Assembly (NCBI GenBank): GCA_029721435.1
Contig: CM056577.1
Coordinates: 118,728,219 to 118,792,218, forward strand
Source: Gymnothorax reevesii
Lineage: Eukaryota; Chordata; Actinopteri; Anguilliformes; Muraenidae
DNA: 64,000 nucleotides
Direction: 5' to 3'
A program made the position numbers and the translations under genes. The stretch's first letter is position 1. The number at the start of each line of letters is the position of its first letter. Below are positions 11,566-23,999 of the stretch, in pieces. The notes under the pieces are model-generated. The model did not search any database. It was not told where the DNA came from and worked only from the letters and a program-made list of their open reading frames with translations.

Positions 11566-12159
11566 CTGATGTTGTCCAGAGTGACAGACACACAGCATAC
11601 ATCCGTTTTTCAATGTCAGATTTGCAATACATTTGCAGTATACAGTGGTGAAATGCAACCAAGGACATTTTCTCAAATATTGACATTGAGTGCAGATTTG
11701 AAGTACCTAACTTGAATATTTAAATTTTATGCAAATTCATTCTTTTACTCCTTTACATCTCTGAGGGAAATATTATGGTTTTAATTCAATTTTACCGTTC
11801 GTGGGTTGAGGATTAACCGGGCCTATCTCCACTTTTCATCAAAAATTATGATTTACCATAGAAATAATCTCAGTATTAACAGGAACTATATCCTGATGTA
11901 ATTTTTTCAACGATAGAAGGCAGCTGGGAGAAACATCCAGAAAGCGTATAGTACTTTGCATGACTTTTCAGTCCACTTCAGTTTAAAAAGTTCTATGTCC
12001 ACATTGTACAATCAGGGAGCCGGATATCGGGTCACCTGATCAGGTTGACAAGATTGCTGAGCAAAGGTTCTATCCACTCTACCATTTTGAAGCAAAATCC
12101 CTCTATTATAACAAATAGAGGGTTGTAAGATGATGAAATTGGATATTTTAGATAGGTTG
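11566..12159. other. Unassigned AT-rich stretch
   Basis: No reading frame or repeat structure is recognised here. Confidence 0.4.
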
Positions 12160-13605
12160 GTAAATCTTAGAAAAAGTTGTAGCTAACCAACTGGTCTCTG
12201 ATTTAAATGGGCACAATATTTTTGACTAATTTCTATCAGGTTACCATCAAAAACACAACTGAAACAGCTCTTCTTAGAGTATATAATGATATCTTGATGG
12301 CTACTGACACTGATAAATGTTCTATCTTAGTGCTGGTTGATCTTTGTGCCGCCTTTGATACTGTGGTCATCGCATCCTATTAGACAGGCTTGGAGACTAT
12401 GTAGGTATCTCGGGTAGTGCCCTTGACTAGTTTTTCTGGTATCTTTCAGGCAGAACTTTTTCTGTAGCGGCTGGCCCTTTTATGTCCGTGTCTGCCCCCT
12501 ATCATGTGGGGTGCATCAGGGGTCGGTTTTGGGTCCAATTTTGTTCGTGCTGTATATACTACCTCTTATAGACATCATTTCCAGGTTTAAAGGTGTGTCA
12601 TATCACACGTATGCAGATGATATTCAGCTGCATTATTCTTTTAACCTGAACAGAAGTGACAGTCTCAATGTGCTGCATGATTGTTTGGCAGCAATTAAGG
12701 CCTGGTTGGCTAACAACTTTCTTCAGTTTAATTTTGCTGAAACAGGTTCTTATTGTGGCTCCTAACAGTGCTGTCTCTAAGGTGTCTTGCTGTATTGGAT
12801 CTCTTAACTCAAATGCACGTTCTTCCCTGAGAAATCTTGGCGTTATTTTTGATCAGACCATGAATCTAGATAAACATATGCACACTTTGATCCGTATTCG
12901 TACATGCTTTTTTCACCTTAAAAATATCGCAAAACTCAGATCTATTGTATCACATGCTGAACTTGAAAGGATCATCCATGCTTTTGTGTCATCACAGCTT
13001 GATTATTTAATTCTCTTTTCACATGTCTCTGTAAAAATCTATAGATCGTCTGCAGCTGGTGCAGAATGCTGCAGCCAGGCTGTTGACCAGATCCCACAAA
13101 TACTGTCACATGACTCCTGTTTTAGCCTCCTTGCATTGGCTTCCTGTCAGTTTCAAGATTCTTTTCAAGGTTCTAGTCATCACATACAGAGCTCTTCATG
13201 GTCAGGCACCTGAGTATCTGTCTAAACCGGTTTCATGTTCATGCTCCTAGTAGGACACTTAGGTCTGCCAGCCAGAGTCTACTGGTTGTTCCCCGTACCA
13301 GGCTCAAAACTAAGGGCAACCGAGCCTTTGAAATAGTTGCTCCTAGATTGTGGAATGCTCTTACACAGGACTTGAGAGCCGCTGCTTCTTTGGACATTTT
13401 TAAGTAGAATCTTAACACATACCTGTTTAGGCAGGTATTTCCTGACTTGATTCAAATTTATCTTGCTGTGGCTGTGTCTTGTTTTGTATGTTATTGGTGT
13501 CAGTGTTTTATGTTTGATTTTATGCTTTATGGTTTATTGTTTTATTCTGTGAAGCACTTTGTGAGCTTTTCTCTGTGAGAGGTGCTATATAAATAAATTT
13601 TACTC
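12160..13605 (+). mobile_element. L2/CR1-group LINE, reverse-transcriptase half and 3' end
   Basis: Broken plus-strand frames give a LINE ORF2 from the middle of the reverse transcriptase to the 3' end: LEKVVANQLV, GYHQKHNTETALLRVYNDIL, QGSVLGPILFVLYILPL, then YADDIQLHYSF, the catalytic box. They continue with FFHLKNIAKLRSIVS, SSQLDY, LASLHWLPVSFKILFK and RTLRSASQSLL. The element ends with a CACTTTGTGAGC tail and CTATATAAATAAA near 13600. It is 5'-truncated at the point where the next LINE piece (14290-15775) stops. Confidence 0.85.
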
Positions 13606-13614
13606 ACTTACTTA

Positions 13615-13725
13615 CTTAAAAATTTACTATAGTTAACCATAGTTTACTACAGTAAAATTGATGTAAACTATAGTAAACTATACTTTACTACAGTAAACTA
13701 TAGTTTGTTCCAAATATATTATAGT
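13615..13725. repeat. Short internally inverted AT-rich repeat
   Basis: Words such as TTTACTATAGTTAACCATAG and TAAACTATAGTAAACTATA recur in both orientations, so the stretch can fold on itself. It lies directly after the LINE tail and may be a small MITE or microsatellite-like expansion. Confidence 0.55.
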
Positions 13726-14289
13726 AATTGACTGTCATTGCTATACAGGGTGCTTCAGAGAAAAATATACCCAACTTGAATCATCGATTATATGAAAACT
13801 GCTAAATTTTATTTGAAGTGTAATATGTCATTAGAAAGAGAAGGGTTTACTCTTTTAAATTATGCCCTAAACATGTGTTCATTTTCATGGGTGAATCAGT
13901 AACAGTGCATTTTTTGAATGGCACCCAGATCCTTGCAGTGACGAGTGTTCTGCTCCTCGTAACTGCGGGAAAGGGAAATCACAAACAGAAAGACTGATGA
14001 GGAGACTCATTTATTCAAATGTTACACAGTGTCAAATTATGGCGTCGGTTCCTCCACCTGACCCCCCTCCCTATCAATGCACAGCTGGCATCGTCTGACC
14101 ATGTCTCTGACAGCATGTCGGATCATTTGGTGATCATGAGCTCTGTCCTTTTGACTGCTGTTACTGGAAAATCGCAATTTCGTGGAGGAGGACTTGGTGG
14201 CACCTCAGGCTCTGGACAGATGCTCATGCAGAGTGGTACACTCTAAAAGGTTCTCCTTCAAATCGCTGATGATGAATAAGGTTGGTTCT
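13726..14289. other. Unassigned stretch between LINE pieces
   Basis: No clear gene or repeat signature is seen. Confidence 0.35.
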
Positions 14290-15775
14290 ATTAATATATT
14301 TTATTGTGTGTTAATTTACTGCTCTCCCGGTCCTGCTGGCATCTTTCTCACTGATTTTACTGACTTTTTATAGTCCATCATGAAAATGGAGAAGGTATTG
14401 GGGTTTTTGACCTTCATGTTGATGATGTCACATGCAATATAGCAGCTGATTAGTTATTCATCACTGACTGCTTTAATTTTACACCGCATGTTTCTGAACC
14501 CACACGCATGAAGGGTCACACCTTGGACCTTGTCATTTCACTCGATGTTAATAATGTAAATGTGCGTGCGTGGAAGGCGTTCGTGTGAGTGACCATAGCT
14601 GTGTATTTTTTTATCGCAACTTTCCTCCATCCTTAAAAACGAGGGTCTAAAGGCAGATTATTAATCAGGATGCTCCTGAGAGGTTCTGTGTCTTGTTTGA
14701 CCCATTTCCACTGATGGTATGCAATGATGTTGATACTTTTATTCAATCTTTTAATAGTCAATGTTTAACTATTTCAGATTTAGCGGGCCAGTCAACTCTA
14801 ACTTTGACTCATATAGAAAAAAGCCTTATTCTGTGATCTGGAAAAACCTAGTACGTACGTCACTTCTGGTGGAAACTGGGTTTGACCCTCATTTGTTGTA
14901 ATCTAGAGCAGTGGAAAATTTACAACACTTGCTATTTGTGTTATTGGAACTATCAAAATCAAGTTTCTATTTTTTCTTAAAAGAAAATCCAAAATCCAAA
15001 GGTTTTTGTTCAATTATGAGACCCTTGCCACTGATAAACTCACTAGGTTTTTCCAGATCACAGGAGCTTTGTCCTTGGATAAATGAATCTATCCTGAGTT
15101 TTAGGGAAAACTGTTGAAAGGTAGAGCATTTATAGATATCAATTAAATTTGAGGTTCACTGGCTTCATCTTAAGGAACTCAGGTCTTCCTTAAATGACAC
15201 TATGAGAAATGCAAAAACTTAATACTCTTCTTGGCTAATACCCTTCAATAAGAAAAACCCTAAAATCTTGTTTGACACCATCATTTCCACAGTTTCCCCT
15301 GCCATACCCCAAGTCCCTGTGTTCTCTAAAGCAGACAGCAATGATTTCCCTAATTTCTTTTTTAAATGATCAGAGATGTCAGGGCAAATGTCTCCCCATC
15401 AACTTTTCACAAATCTGCCTGAAAGTTGTCTCTTCATACATGGTCCTCTTTTAAAACTGTGACATTACAGGATAACACTGCTCTGTTGGATGAAATTAAG
15501 CCATCCTCTTTTCCAATAGAGGCTCTCCCCAATGCATTATTTAAAAAAGTACTCAGTTCAACTGGCCCTAGTGTTGTAGAAATGTTCAATACTTCACTTT
15601 TAACTGGCGTGGTTCTTAGCTTTTTTTTAAACATGCTGTGGTTGAATCGATAGTTAAAAAAGCCCAGATTGGATCCATCAGAACCTAAGAACTACAGGCC
15701 AGTATCTAAATTGCCATTCATGTAAAAAAAACATTAGAGAAAGTCGAAGCAGAGAAACTCTCTTTTGGGTCATAC
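14290..15775 (+). mobile_element. L2/CR1-group LINE, endonuclease and early RT half
   Basis: Broken plus-strand frames read the end of an AP-type endonuclease (LIYCSPGPAGIFLTDFTDFL, FNFTPHVSEPTRMKGHTLDL, VISLD, VSDHSC with the SDH signature) and then the N-terminal reverse transcriptase (LPNALFKKVLSSTGPSVVEM, FNTSLLTGVV, KNYRPVSKLPF). It stops near LEKVEAEKLS at about 15770. The catalytic half is absent here but is found upstream at 12160-13605. Confidence 0.8.
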
Positions 15776-17810
15776 CATGTCAATTCAGATAGAGGTGTTG
15801 TTCACCGACTCAGATTTTATTTTTTTTTTTGGTTATTTGGGACCAAAAACTGGGCTATACAAAATATTTTTGCTGAATTTTTAGAATTTCATATTTTTTT
15901 AATCTGCAGAATTAGAGTTATGTTGGCAAATATGGGAAGTGGAGGGTCAAAATTTTATCTGTATTGACATGCCAAAATGTTAAAGTGGACTCATACGTAG
16001 GACCCTGAATTTTTTTTTTTTTTTTTTTTTTAAGAAGGCCTATATGTGTTAATTTTATATATAAAATCACACTTTGCAACCATGTTGTCTTCATATTTAA
16101 ATTTAACAAGATACAAGATAGGGAAAGTATGGTAAGCTGAGGTTCTGATTTTTTTTTTCCATGCCAGAATGGTGATGCCACAAATTCCTTCAGTGGACCA
16201 TGAAAGTTTTTATGAAAGTGGTCCATTATGATGTTCATTCCAACTGCAAAGTTACAAGTTGCTTCCATGCTCAAGTTTAAGTTTAAGAAGAGAGTTGGCT
16301 TCTGTTGCCCATCCAGTTGTGGCCATATGTTTTACAGCTGCACTTACATGATCATGTTGATACCTTTTCCATTGGATCAGGTAATTACATTTTTAAAAAT
16401 CAACAAAAGTCAATCATGTGATTCTTCTGAAACTCCCGGTCAACACAATTCATCTGATCTGGAAATTTCTGATGTCTCACACCATGATGACATCAACTTT
16501 CCTGATGCTGGGAAGTCTTTGGTTATAAGCCAAAGAATTTATAACATGCTTCAGATCGTAATCTGTCATTGGGTACTGATAGAGCTGGGCGATAAATTTA
16601 TTGATTTTATTTTAAGCGCAAGTCCAGCCCCTACGGGGCAGACGGACGAACTTGCTCCTTCTGTTTTCCATGAATCATACCTGATGTGACCTTGAACATA
16701 CAGCGGCCAAAAATGAGAGGCCATATGGAATACCTCTGAAAAATAATGTCTCTGACTATAGTGCTCATCAGCAATGTGCTGCACAGAGCAAGGCTAAGGT
16801 CTGCAGAATCATCACGTTTTAACCAAGAATTATTCCCACCCTGTTCCTGTTTACTTTGCTCAATTGCCGAGTCCCACTTTCTAATCAACCCACGCTGCAC
16901 TGAGAGTGAAAGGCAATATTTCATTGGAATGCGGATCAGTCATTATTCAATCAATGTGTATGTAAGAAATTCTCACGTGGAATTGAAGTCTTCTCTTGAT
17001 TTTCTTTTCTCAGGGGTTGCAAGCTAAGTCTTTGCATTAAGACATTTCAAATGGTCTTTTATTTCATTTAAACAATTTAAACAATCGTGAAGCACGAGTT
17101 AAATCACCTGATGTGCGGAAAAGGTAGCGAGGACGTTTCAAAGCAGTTTGACTTTTGACCTATTTCTAAGTAAATTATTTTTTGCGTACTGAATTTAAAC
17201 CATTTTTTTGTCGCTGTTAGATCGCATGGGGAGAGAAGCTGTGTCTTCAATTGCCAATGGATTATTACTACAATTGGAAAACGTGTCAATAAAGGAAAAT
17301 TATTGAGAACGGGCCGGGACTGATTTTTGTCGTAAAGGGATGTTCTGTAGCCCTCAAATATCCGGTTTGGGCACTGCTCCTGCAAACTACGTTACACAAA
17401 GCAAATCAAGTTGTCAGCATGGCTGAGCCAATATTTATTTGAGGGTTCAGCTATAAAAGATAGTTTATCACAGCAGCCTGAAGCCTGACGGTTTAAAAAA
17501 AAAAAAAAAAAAAAAAACTTACAAAAGAAATTACTTGGATTCCGCTGTCCTATGTTAAGATATAATCGTAGTAAGCAAAAATTCTGCGAGACACAAGAAA
17601 AAATTGGCAGACATAAGTGACCTGGTCCTTCGGTATGGCTGCATTTAACCCAGGGATCGTAAAACAGCACACCCAAGCTCAGAAAGTACTTTGAGTGTCC
17701 TCCAAGAGCAATGGGTTGCCATATCGATGACAACTCAGGTGGTTGCCTGTGGATGGGCACCTTGAAGGTGTGCGTATGTGCGCATTTGGAGATGGAGGGC
17801 AGTGAAGTCC
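15776..17810. other. Unassigned non-coding DNA with homopolymer runs
   Basis: No gene is recognised. A long T run lies at about 16011-16032 and a long A run at about 17495-17518. The minus-strand ctxnd2 3'UTR should begin at 17810; possible minus-strand AATAAA signals are at 17434-17439 and 17058-17063. 16720-16970 has balanced composition and no repeat signature and might hold conserved non-coding sequence, which is a guess. Confidence 0.35.
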
Positions 17811-17996
17811 TCAGTTAGTGATCTGTTCCTCTTGGTAGGTGGAGGTTGAGATGGATCCATAAGGGTCTTTGACCATCTGCGCACAGCGGATCACAGTAAC
17901 CAGCAGGAAGAAGCAAAGGAGGGAGAGGAAGAAGAGCGCAAATCCAAGGTCTACGTCCACCTCCAGCCTGGAGGACTGGCTGCCGCGCTGATCCAT
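17811..17996 (-). CDS. ctxnd2: Cortexin domain-containing protein, ctxnd2-like
   Basis: A 61-residue single-pass membrane protein. It has a short N-terminal segment (MDQRGSQSSRLEVDVD), one hydrophobic helix at about residues 18-36 (GFALFFLSLLCFFLLVTVI), then RCAQMVKDPYGSI, the family signature (RCxxxxxDPY), and a short tail ending EEQITN. The length fits the roughly 55-60 residues of CTXND1/CTXND2. The start follows a good minus-strand acceptor (CCAGTTCAG, then GGAGATG), so the CDS lies in one exon after a 5'UTR intron. The VDVDxGFA start and xVK before the Pro-Tyr point to CTXND2, while the TSTYQEEQ end recalls CTXND1, so the paralogue is not certain. The molecular role is not established; cortexin relatives are neuronal membrane proteins. 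It lies on the same strand as cers2. Confidence 0.82.
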   Translation of the reverse strand: MDQRGSQSSRLEVDVDLGFALFFLSLLCFFLLVTVIRCAQMVKDPYGSISTSTYQEEQITN

Positions 17997-18000
17997 CTCC
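17997..18000 (-). promoter_or_regulatory. 5'UTR stub of ctxnd2 after a splice acceptor
   Basis: The minus strand reads CACCAGTTCAG then GGAG then the ATG. The AG at 18001-18002 is a good 3' splice site, which places only four 5'UTR bases in the coding exon. The upstream exon was not identified. Confidence 0.55.
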
Positions 18001-18691
18001 CTGAACTGGTGGGCTGCACTATATTACTAGAGACATTACTTCAAAACTCTGTAAACTGTTGAGGAAATGGGCATCAGTGGTGCACTTATTTATGATTTTA
18101 CAAGATGGACCTTTCCATTGCCAGATAGGCTTTGGGGTCTAGAGTACGGTTTTGACTGTATTCCCTCAAAACACAGCGTCTGAATACTGAACACTGGCTG
18201 GAAATGAAGTCAGTACAGTTCTGAGCGTCGAATGCACTGCGGTCCCGCCCTAGAATGACAAACATTTTTAAAAATGCATTACATTAAGAACATGGTTTTA
18301 CGCCACTGTTGACATAACGACAACGTCTAGAGACAGTGACTATATGTGCTTTATGTTACCTGAAATAAAAATAGACCAAAAATTATATTGCATATCACAG
18401 TACAATGTGCACTGCTGTGCATATAGTTAGGTCCGTACATTTGTTAGTTCTGGAATACATGATGTACTCACCACTGTGCATTATCCTTTTGTAGTTTCAT
18501 ATGTTTCTTTTCAAAGAATCGACATTTCCATGTTGTGTCGGCGAAGCTTCATCTACTCACTTTCACAAGGGAAACATTTTCCCCTTCATAATCTCCATCC
18601 CCTCTTTATCTACTCTTCTAACCGCGTCCACCTATTCTCAGCATTTACTTGCCCCTTACCCACCTCCCTGTCGCTCTCACTCTCTCTCTCG

Positions 18692-18699
<8 letters not shown>
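18001..18699. other. Unassigned sequence upstream of ctxnd2
   Basis: The 5'UTR intron and possibly the promoter of ctxnd2 should lie here or further out. I cannot point to a TATA box or first exon. A pyrimidine-rich stretch precedes the CA microsatellite. Confidence 0.35.

Positions 18700-18729
<30 letters not shown>
18700..18729. repeat. (CA)n microsatellite
   Basis: About 15 CA units follow a TC-rich stretch. The frames read across it are artefacts. Confidence 0.95.
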
Positions 18730-18730
<1 letters not shown>

Positions 18731-18839
18731 GCACTCACATTTTCACACGCAACCACAGCTCTCATTAATAGTCGATGGGTATCTGGATAAGACTCACATG
18801 GTTCAGATGTGATATTAAACACCTGGGTTCTTTGTGCTC

Positions 18840-18965
18840 CTGTCAGGACCTGGTTGCTCCATTGCCTCAGCACCTCTGTAATTGGAGCCAGCAATATGCA
18901 TCTTTGCCCCAGCGATTAAAAAGGCCTCAGGCGCAGGAAAGGTCGTCGCTGACAGCTGAAAGGGA
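18840..18965. other. Candidate conserved non-coding element
   Basis: This non-repetitive stretch packs TAATTGG, an ATGCAT octamer-like word, GATTAAAAAGG and CAGCTG E-box words upstream of ctxnd2. It looks like a regulatory element but nothing in the sequence proves it. Confidence 0.25.
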
Positions 18966-19480
18966 GGAAGACCGAGGGGGCGAAATGGGGGGTGGGGGGG
19001 TGGGGGGGCGGAGGCGACAGGTGATACACCACCTGGCAATTTTGCGTGCAGGCCAGAAGAGAAAAGGAGAAAGCCGACTCTGTCCAATACAGTAGATTGG
19101 GTTGAGACTCCAGCCAAGAGAATGCAGATGGATACGATGGGGAAAATTGATCCGGCTCAATTAATAGAGAGGGCTCGCGATCTGGGGCCGGCTGCTATAA
19201 GGTAAACGAACAGGGTAAGAACACAACCCGACTCGTCAGATACAATGTATCCAATCACAAAGCAGGGTGTGTGACCATGAGTACACCTCAGAGGTCACAA
19301 TAGAACATGGCCGTCAGGGAAAAAGAATGAGGGCTGCTGATCCACTGCAGTCGAGGTGAGGAACGGACAGCCTTCCAGAACATCAACTGACACGGTACAA
19401 GAGGGTTGGTGGTTTGAATCCTGACTGGCCCCGTGTTTCAGCATTTTTATCATGTTTACTTCAGATACATGTGGTTTCCT
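18966..19480. other. Unassigned sequence with a G-rich tract
   Basis: A G-rich run at about 18975-19015 could form quadruplex structure. No gene is seen. Confidence 0.35.
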
Positions 19481-19617
19481 TACACAATCTGAAAACATAC
19501 TAGTTGAGTATAAATTGTCCTGAACTGTGTGTGTGTGTGTGTGTGTGTACACAATCTGAAAACATACTAGTTGAGTATAAATTGTCCTGAACTGTGTGTG
19601 TGTGTGTGTGTGTGTGT
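19481..19617. repeat. 67-bp direct duplication with (TG)n
   Basis: A unit beginning TACACAATCTGAAAACATAC and ending in a TG run occurs twice, at 19481 and 19548. The copies are almost identical, which points to a recent duplication. Confidence 0.9.
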
Positions 19618-20333
19618 TCCCTGTGATGAATCGGTGAATTGCCCAGGGTGGCTATAACTGACTGCCAAATAAAAGGACGATAGAAAAAGCGCAACGATCC
19701 TACCTGGCCCTCAAATCCAAAATCTGTCCTGGTTTTATTTCCTTGTGGGCAATTAAATATACTATTTATGCTGTGTATTAGTCACACGGTCATTACACAT
19801 GACTGTAACATAAAACATGGGAGTATAACCAGCCGTTAATGAGACTTGAGGTTAGCGATTTGAGGAACAGGGGGTTACAACATTATATTGTTAGGACACA
19901 GAGCCAAGATTGACGTCGTTCACACCAGTAACATCTTTATTTATCCCGTGTGAATTTGCACCAACACCCTTTTGCACAATCACAACACAATGGCTCAAGA
20001 AGCAAAGCTGCACAACATGACCCACATCACCACAACATTCCTTTAGAATTTGTCCCCACCGTTACTCGAGTGAGCACGTGCAGACACTCCAGTGCTATAA
20101 GTATCCTTAAACATATGTCATTTTAATTCAGTGTTCCAAATATGACAGCAGTAGCAAACCAGGGGAAAAAAATTACGAATGATTTGTTGCAATGAATAAG
20201 GGTGAAACATGGTCAGGTCTTGATACTAAATGTGCTGTGTGTTATTCATTTAAAACACTACCAATATACAGTTAACATCCACTTACTTGGGATGTGTGAA
20301 AAATACCATTTACTGCTCGCAGTGATATTTATT
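19618..20333. other. Unassigned stretch
   Basis: No gene, RNA or repeat structure is recognised. Confidence 0.35.
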
Positions 20334-20570
20334 ACCCACGCCCGACGAGGCAGCGTGGGTATACAATTTAGCACCGTCTGTGTGTGTGTGTGTGTGTCTG
20401 TCCGCGCGACAGCTCGCCCACCCCTGAAGCTAGGGTGACCAAACTTTGTGGGGTAGATGATCCTAGGGTACCCTGTCCAAATTTGCAAAATTTGAAGTCG
20501 AATGGTCAAAGGTCAAGGTCAACAAGAGGCGTGGGTTAGCATCTCTATAGAGTGCGCATCATCTAGTTAT
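20334..20570. repeat. Dispersed repeat with GC-box ends and TG/CTGTCCG core
   Basis: It begins TACCCACGCCCGACGAGGCA, has a nearby inverted GCGTGGGT, then (TG)n running into CTGTCCGCGCGACAGC. It ends near AGGCGTGGGTTAGCATC. The CCCACGCC and GGCGTGGG ends are inverted. It resembles the repeats at 42740, 58703 and 60439. Confidence 0.5.
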
Positions 20571-22239
20571 ATATATGTTTGTGTAACTTCTAGGTCATGT
20601 TGCATGCAAAGGTAAAAAACAGCCATTTTTGGCTGCTATGCCATTATATGTTTGAAAGGTTGGAACTGTAATATAAAAATATATACATTTTTATGGCTAA
20701 TACAGAGTTCCTAATGTTAAAAGTATCCTATATTTAACTTTGTTTTGTTTTCTCTCTTTTTCCAGATACTCGCCTTAGCCAGATTTGGCAAATACTGACA
20801 ATTTGTTATTTAAGGATAAAATTGTCATGAATTTATCAATTCAAGCTCTGTTACCTTCTGTAGAGGCATTGTATGCCAAAGTGACATTGCATTCCTTTGA
20901 TTTGGGAAAAATGATGAGGAAAAAACACCTTTGACCATCAAATTACTCGAGCACTCAATATGCCTGTTCTGGAGAAGTGACAAGTCATCATCATCATCAA
21001 TGTTCAAAAATTAAAACTGTGGTGTCAGTCAGCCTATATGTTAAACGCCTGTAAAACATGATGCAGAAAGACGAATGTAAAAAATGCAGTCTTGTATAAT
21101 CATGTTCCATGTGTCCAGTAGCAGAAGTAAATAAATGAAGTAATACTGAAATTATTCTGCACAACACAACTGGTGGTTGCTGGAAAATCCAGTGTGCATA
21201 AGCCATGTACTGTCCGCAGGCATCAACATTAAATCTGCTACTAGAAAGCAAAATATTAATAAACGAGTGTTTTGTTATCAGAAATGCTTTACAATAAAAA
21301 TTTTTCCATTGTTCTTCAAGTATGATATCGGAATTACTGAGATAGCATGGTAAATCGACTCAAGTGTGGTATACTGACATGTTATGATCCAGGCCAGGAA
21401 CCTAGAGCACAGGCGGAGTACAATCCTACAGAGAGGCTTATTGATAGTAATTCAGTAACATTGGGACGGAGCCCAGAAGAAGAAGGTGCAATTCAGTTCA
21501 GATGTAATGGGCGAAGCAGGGCAAAGCTGATCTCTGGCCAGTGGCTTTACGGGACGACTGCCCGGTGGAGTGCACACTTCGCCAGAATCGAACTGTCCAC
21601 AGGGAGGATGGCATTGCTTGAGGGGAACTTGGTTCCGATCTGATGACCGTAGAAGGATCGGCAGCCTGTTCCAAACAAACTGAGCAGAGTAACATTCTTA
21701 AGCAGGGTTAACCGGAATGCAGTCCCAATCCTGGACCCTGAGTGGGCTCGGGAGCACGTTCAAATAAACTAGGTAAAGAGCAGGGCTTCAGCAAGTTGCT
21801 ATCACTAAAGTTTTCGTTTCTCCTAATAAAGACCAACAGATTAATCTAGGAAATATTGATTGGTTTCACAACTAAATAGCAAACTACAATCCACTAACCT
21901 GAAATCTCAAAACAGGGGGATTTAAATACATGTCACAGGTACATCAGGAGGTAACAATGAAACAAGACACGGCAGGGGATGGGACCACACGCAAGACGTA
22001 AACCAATCAAAGGAGATACTTCTAGTGAACATTTAAGTTGCTGAATGGGAGGAGAAATGGAGGGAATTCACACAAAGGTTGGGACACTGATGCAGATGAA
22101 AAATGTTTGGTCTTTTCATAAATTTAGTAGCAAATGGGTTTAAATTTCAGATTATAAGAAATAAAATAATCACTGAAATGAGGCAATGGGGGTTAACTTG
22201 TGTATGGAAATGCAGACTTTACATATTTGCTCATTTTTT
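20571..22239. other. Unassigned non-coding DNA
   Basis: No gene is recognised. The open frame 21347-21643 has no recognisable domain and looks like chance or a worn repeat. Confidence 0.35.
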
Positions 22240-22695
22240 CTATGGCCAGCAGCCACACCATTACTTGATCTGCTCCAGCAGCATGGCTGAAACTAAGCAG
22301 GTGTGGGCTTGGTTAGTACTTGGATGGGAGACCATCTGGGAAAACAAAGTTGGTGTTGGTGGGCCAGTATGTTGTGATTCTCTCACTCTTGGATTACCCC
22401 AGTGCAGTGATGGGGACACTGTACTGCAGGAGCTGCCATCTTTCAGATGAGACGTTACACCGAGGTTCTGAATCACTGTGGTCATTAAAGCTCCAATGAC
22501 ACCCTGCAACAAAAGTAGGGGCTTACCCGGTGTCATGGCTAAAGTCCCCACCGGGCTTTTTCAACCTGCCACCTAATCATCCACTCATCTAATTGGCTGT
22601 GCGGTTTGTCCTCTCCCTCTCCACCCCAAGCCCCAGGACTCCCTTGAAAAAGAGATTTCAATGTCAAACGGATGTCCCTGGTAAAATAAAGGATA
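22240..22695 (+). mobile_element. 5S-rRNA-headed SINE (SINE3 type), copy 2
   Basis: It has the same parts as the 4673-5155 copy: a head with GGCTGAAACTAAGCAGGTGT and AGTACTTGGATGGGAGACC from 5S rRNA, the central block (TTTCAGATGAGACGTTACAC, CCGAGGTTCTGA), and the tail GATTTCAATGTCAAACGG to CTGGTAAAATAAAGG. Small internal deletions distinguish it from copy 1. Confidence 0.8.
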
Positions 22696-23678
22696 ATAAT
22701 ATTTTCCTCCAGAACCCATACTTTTTTATAGACAATGCCATGATGTTTGTGACTCCAGTCAAAACAATGTTTCATCAAGGAAAAGATTTACTAGAAACAA
22801 TAAAATATTAAATGCAGTGTAAAGTCTGCATTTCAACGCGAGTAAAATGTTTTGAGCCTGTAACCCACATCTCCTTAATTATCTGACTATTTATGAAATA
22901 TCTAATGAAAAATAGGATCTCAAACCACAAATCTATGACTATTGATGTCATTATTATTCCAGATCGCTAGTAAGTTTCTGTTCTATTGTGTAAATGATTC
23001 TCACTCATTGTTTTGACTTTACATGTTGTGTCCGTGGGCCCATGGAACTCTGACAAGGAAATGTGATTTGAACAGGCATAATTTTGCATAGATCAAGATT
23101 TATACAAACTATTTTCAGACTTTATCCAGCAGATATCATGCTAACAACTAGTTTTGGTTTGAGTATGATTTTAACAAGTTGAATTTTCAATGTTTGTGCA
23201 CCACAAAATGACACTTGCGTTTCACCCGAAATCGATCATATTCTTGCAAAGAGAATCGCATGATTTACACATTCCAACCACTTCATGGTGGGCTATCAGA
23301 ATGTAGTGCAGACAGCCATCTATCTTTTGTGCAGGCTTTGTTGCGCTGGCACAACCTCTATAACAAACCAGAAAAGTTAGTCATCCACATCCCTCCTACA
23401 TATGGAACTTCATGGTACTCATAACAGTAAACAATCATGATAATATTAACAAAACCAAAGGGTTACAGCGAAACTTTATCAATTTCCATTTTCAATAATG
23501 ATATGTTGCACCCACATATGGTGGTTGTGCCATACTTTAACAACATGGCCTCAAGCCCAGGAAGTTGTTAATTATTCATAATGATGACTCAGTGTTGTGA
23601 AACTCAGGTTGACTTACAAATAGGAGGCACTGGTTTAAATAATAAAGGTCCTGCTCCTGCTTACCAATTTTCTAAATA
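22696..23678. other. Unassigned stretch
   Basis: No gene or element is recognised between the SINE and the fold-back Tc1. Confidence 0.4.
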
Positions 23679-23763
23679 CAATCCCGTTTCCCAAAAAAAG
23701 TGTAAAATGAAAAAAAAAATGCAATGATTTTCAAATCATTTGAACCTTATATTCATCTGAAAA

Positions 23764-23999
23764 TATACTCTTCCAAAAAAGAAACTATACATTGTTTTTA
23801 GCATCAATTTATTATACATGAAATGTTTTGACAAATGTGGAAAACATATTGAAAAGAAGTGTAATCAATAATTCAATATTTGTATAGTTTATTTTTTGCA
23901 ACAGTATATTTCAATGTGTTTTCCACATTTGTCAAAACATTTCATGTATAATAAATTGATGCTAAAGACAATGTATAGTTTCTTTTTTGGAAGAGTATA
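23764..23999. mobile_element. Near-palindromic MITE inside the fold-back element
   Basis: TATACTCTTCCAAAAAAGAA at the left is mirrored by TTCTTTTTTGGAAGAGTATA at the right, and pairing continues almost to the middle (ATGAAATGTTTTGACAAATG and its complement). It is about 236 bp including TA at each end, non-coding, and able to fold into one long hairpin. Confidence 0.85.

Noticed and set aside
16228..16689. A 153-residue plus-strand open frame
   Set aside because: It has no recognisable domain, is cysteine- and hydrophobic-biased without order, and lies in worn intergenic DNA. I treat it as chance.
18501..18894. Open frames across the CA microsatellite
   Set aside because: They are Thr-His or Cys-Val repeats produced by the dinucleotide run.
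21347..21643. A 98-residue open frame in unassigned DNA
   Set aside because: No family similarity, splice context or promoter could be seen.
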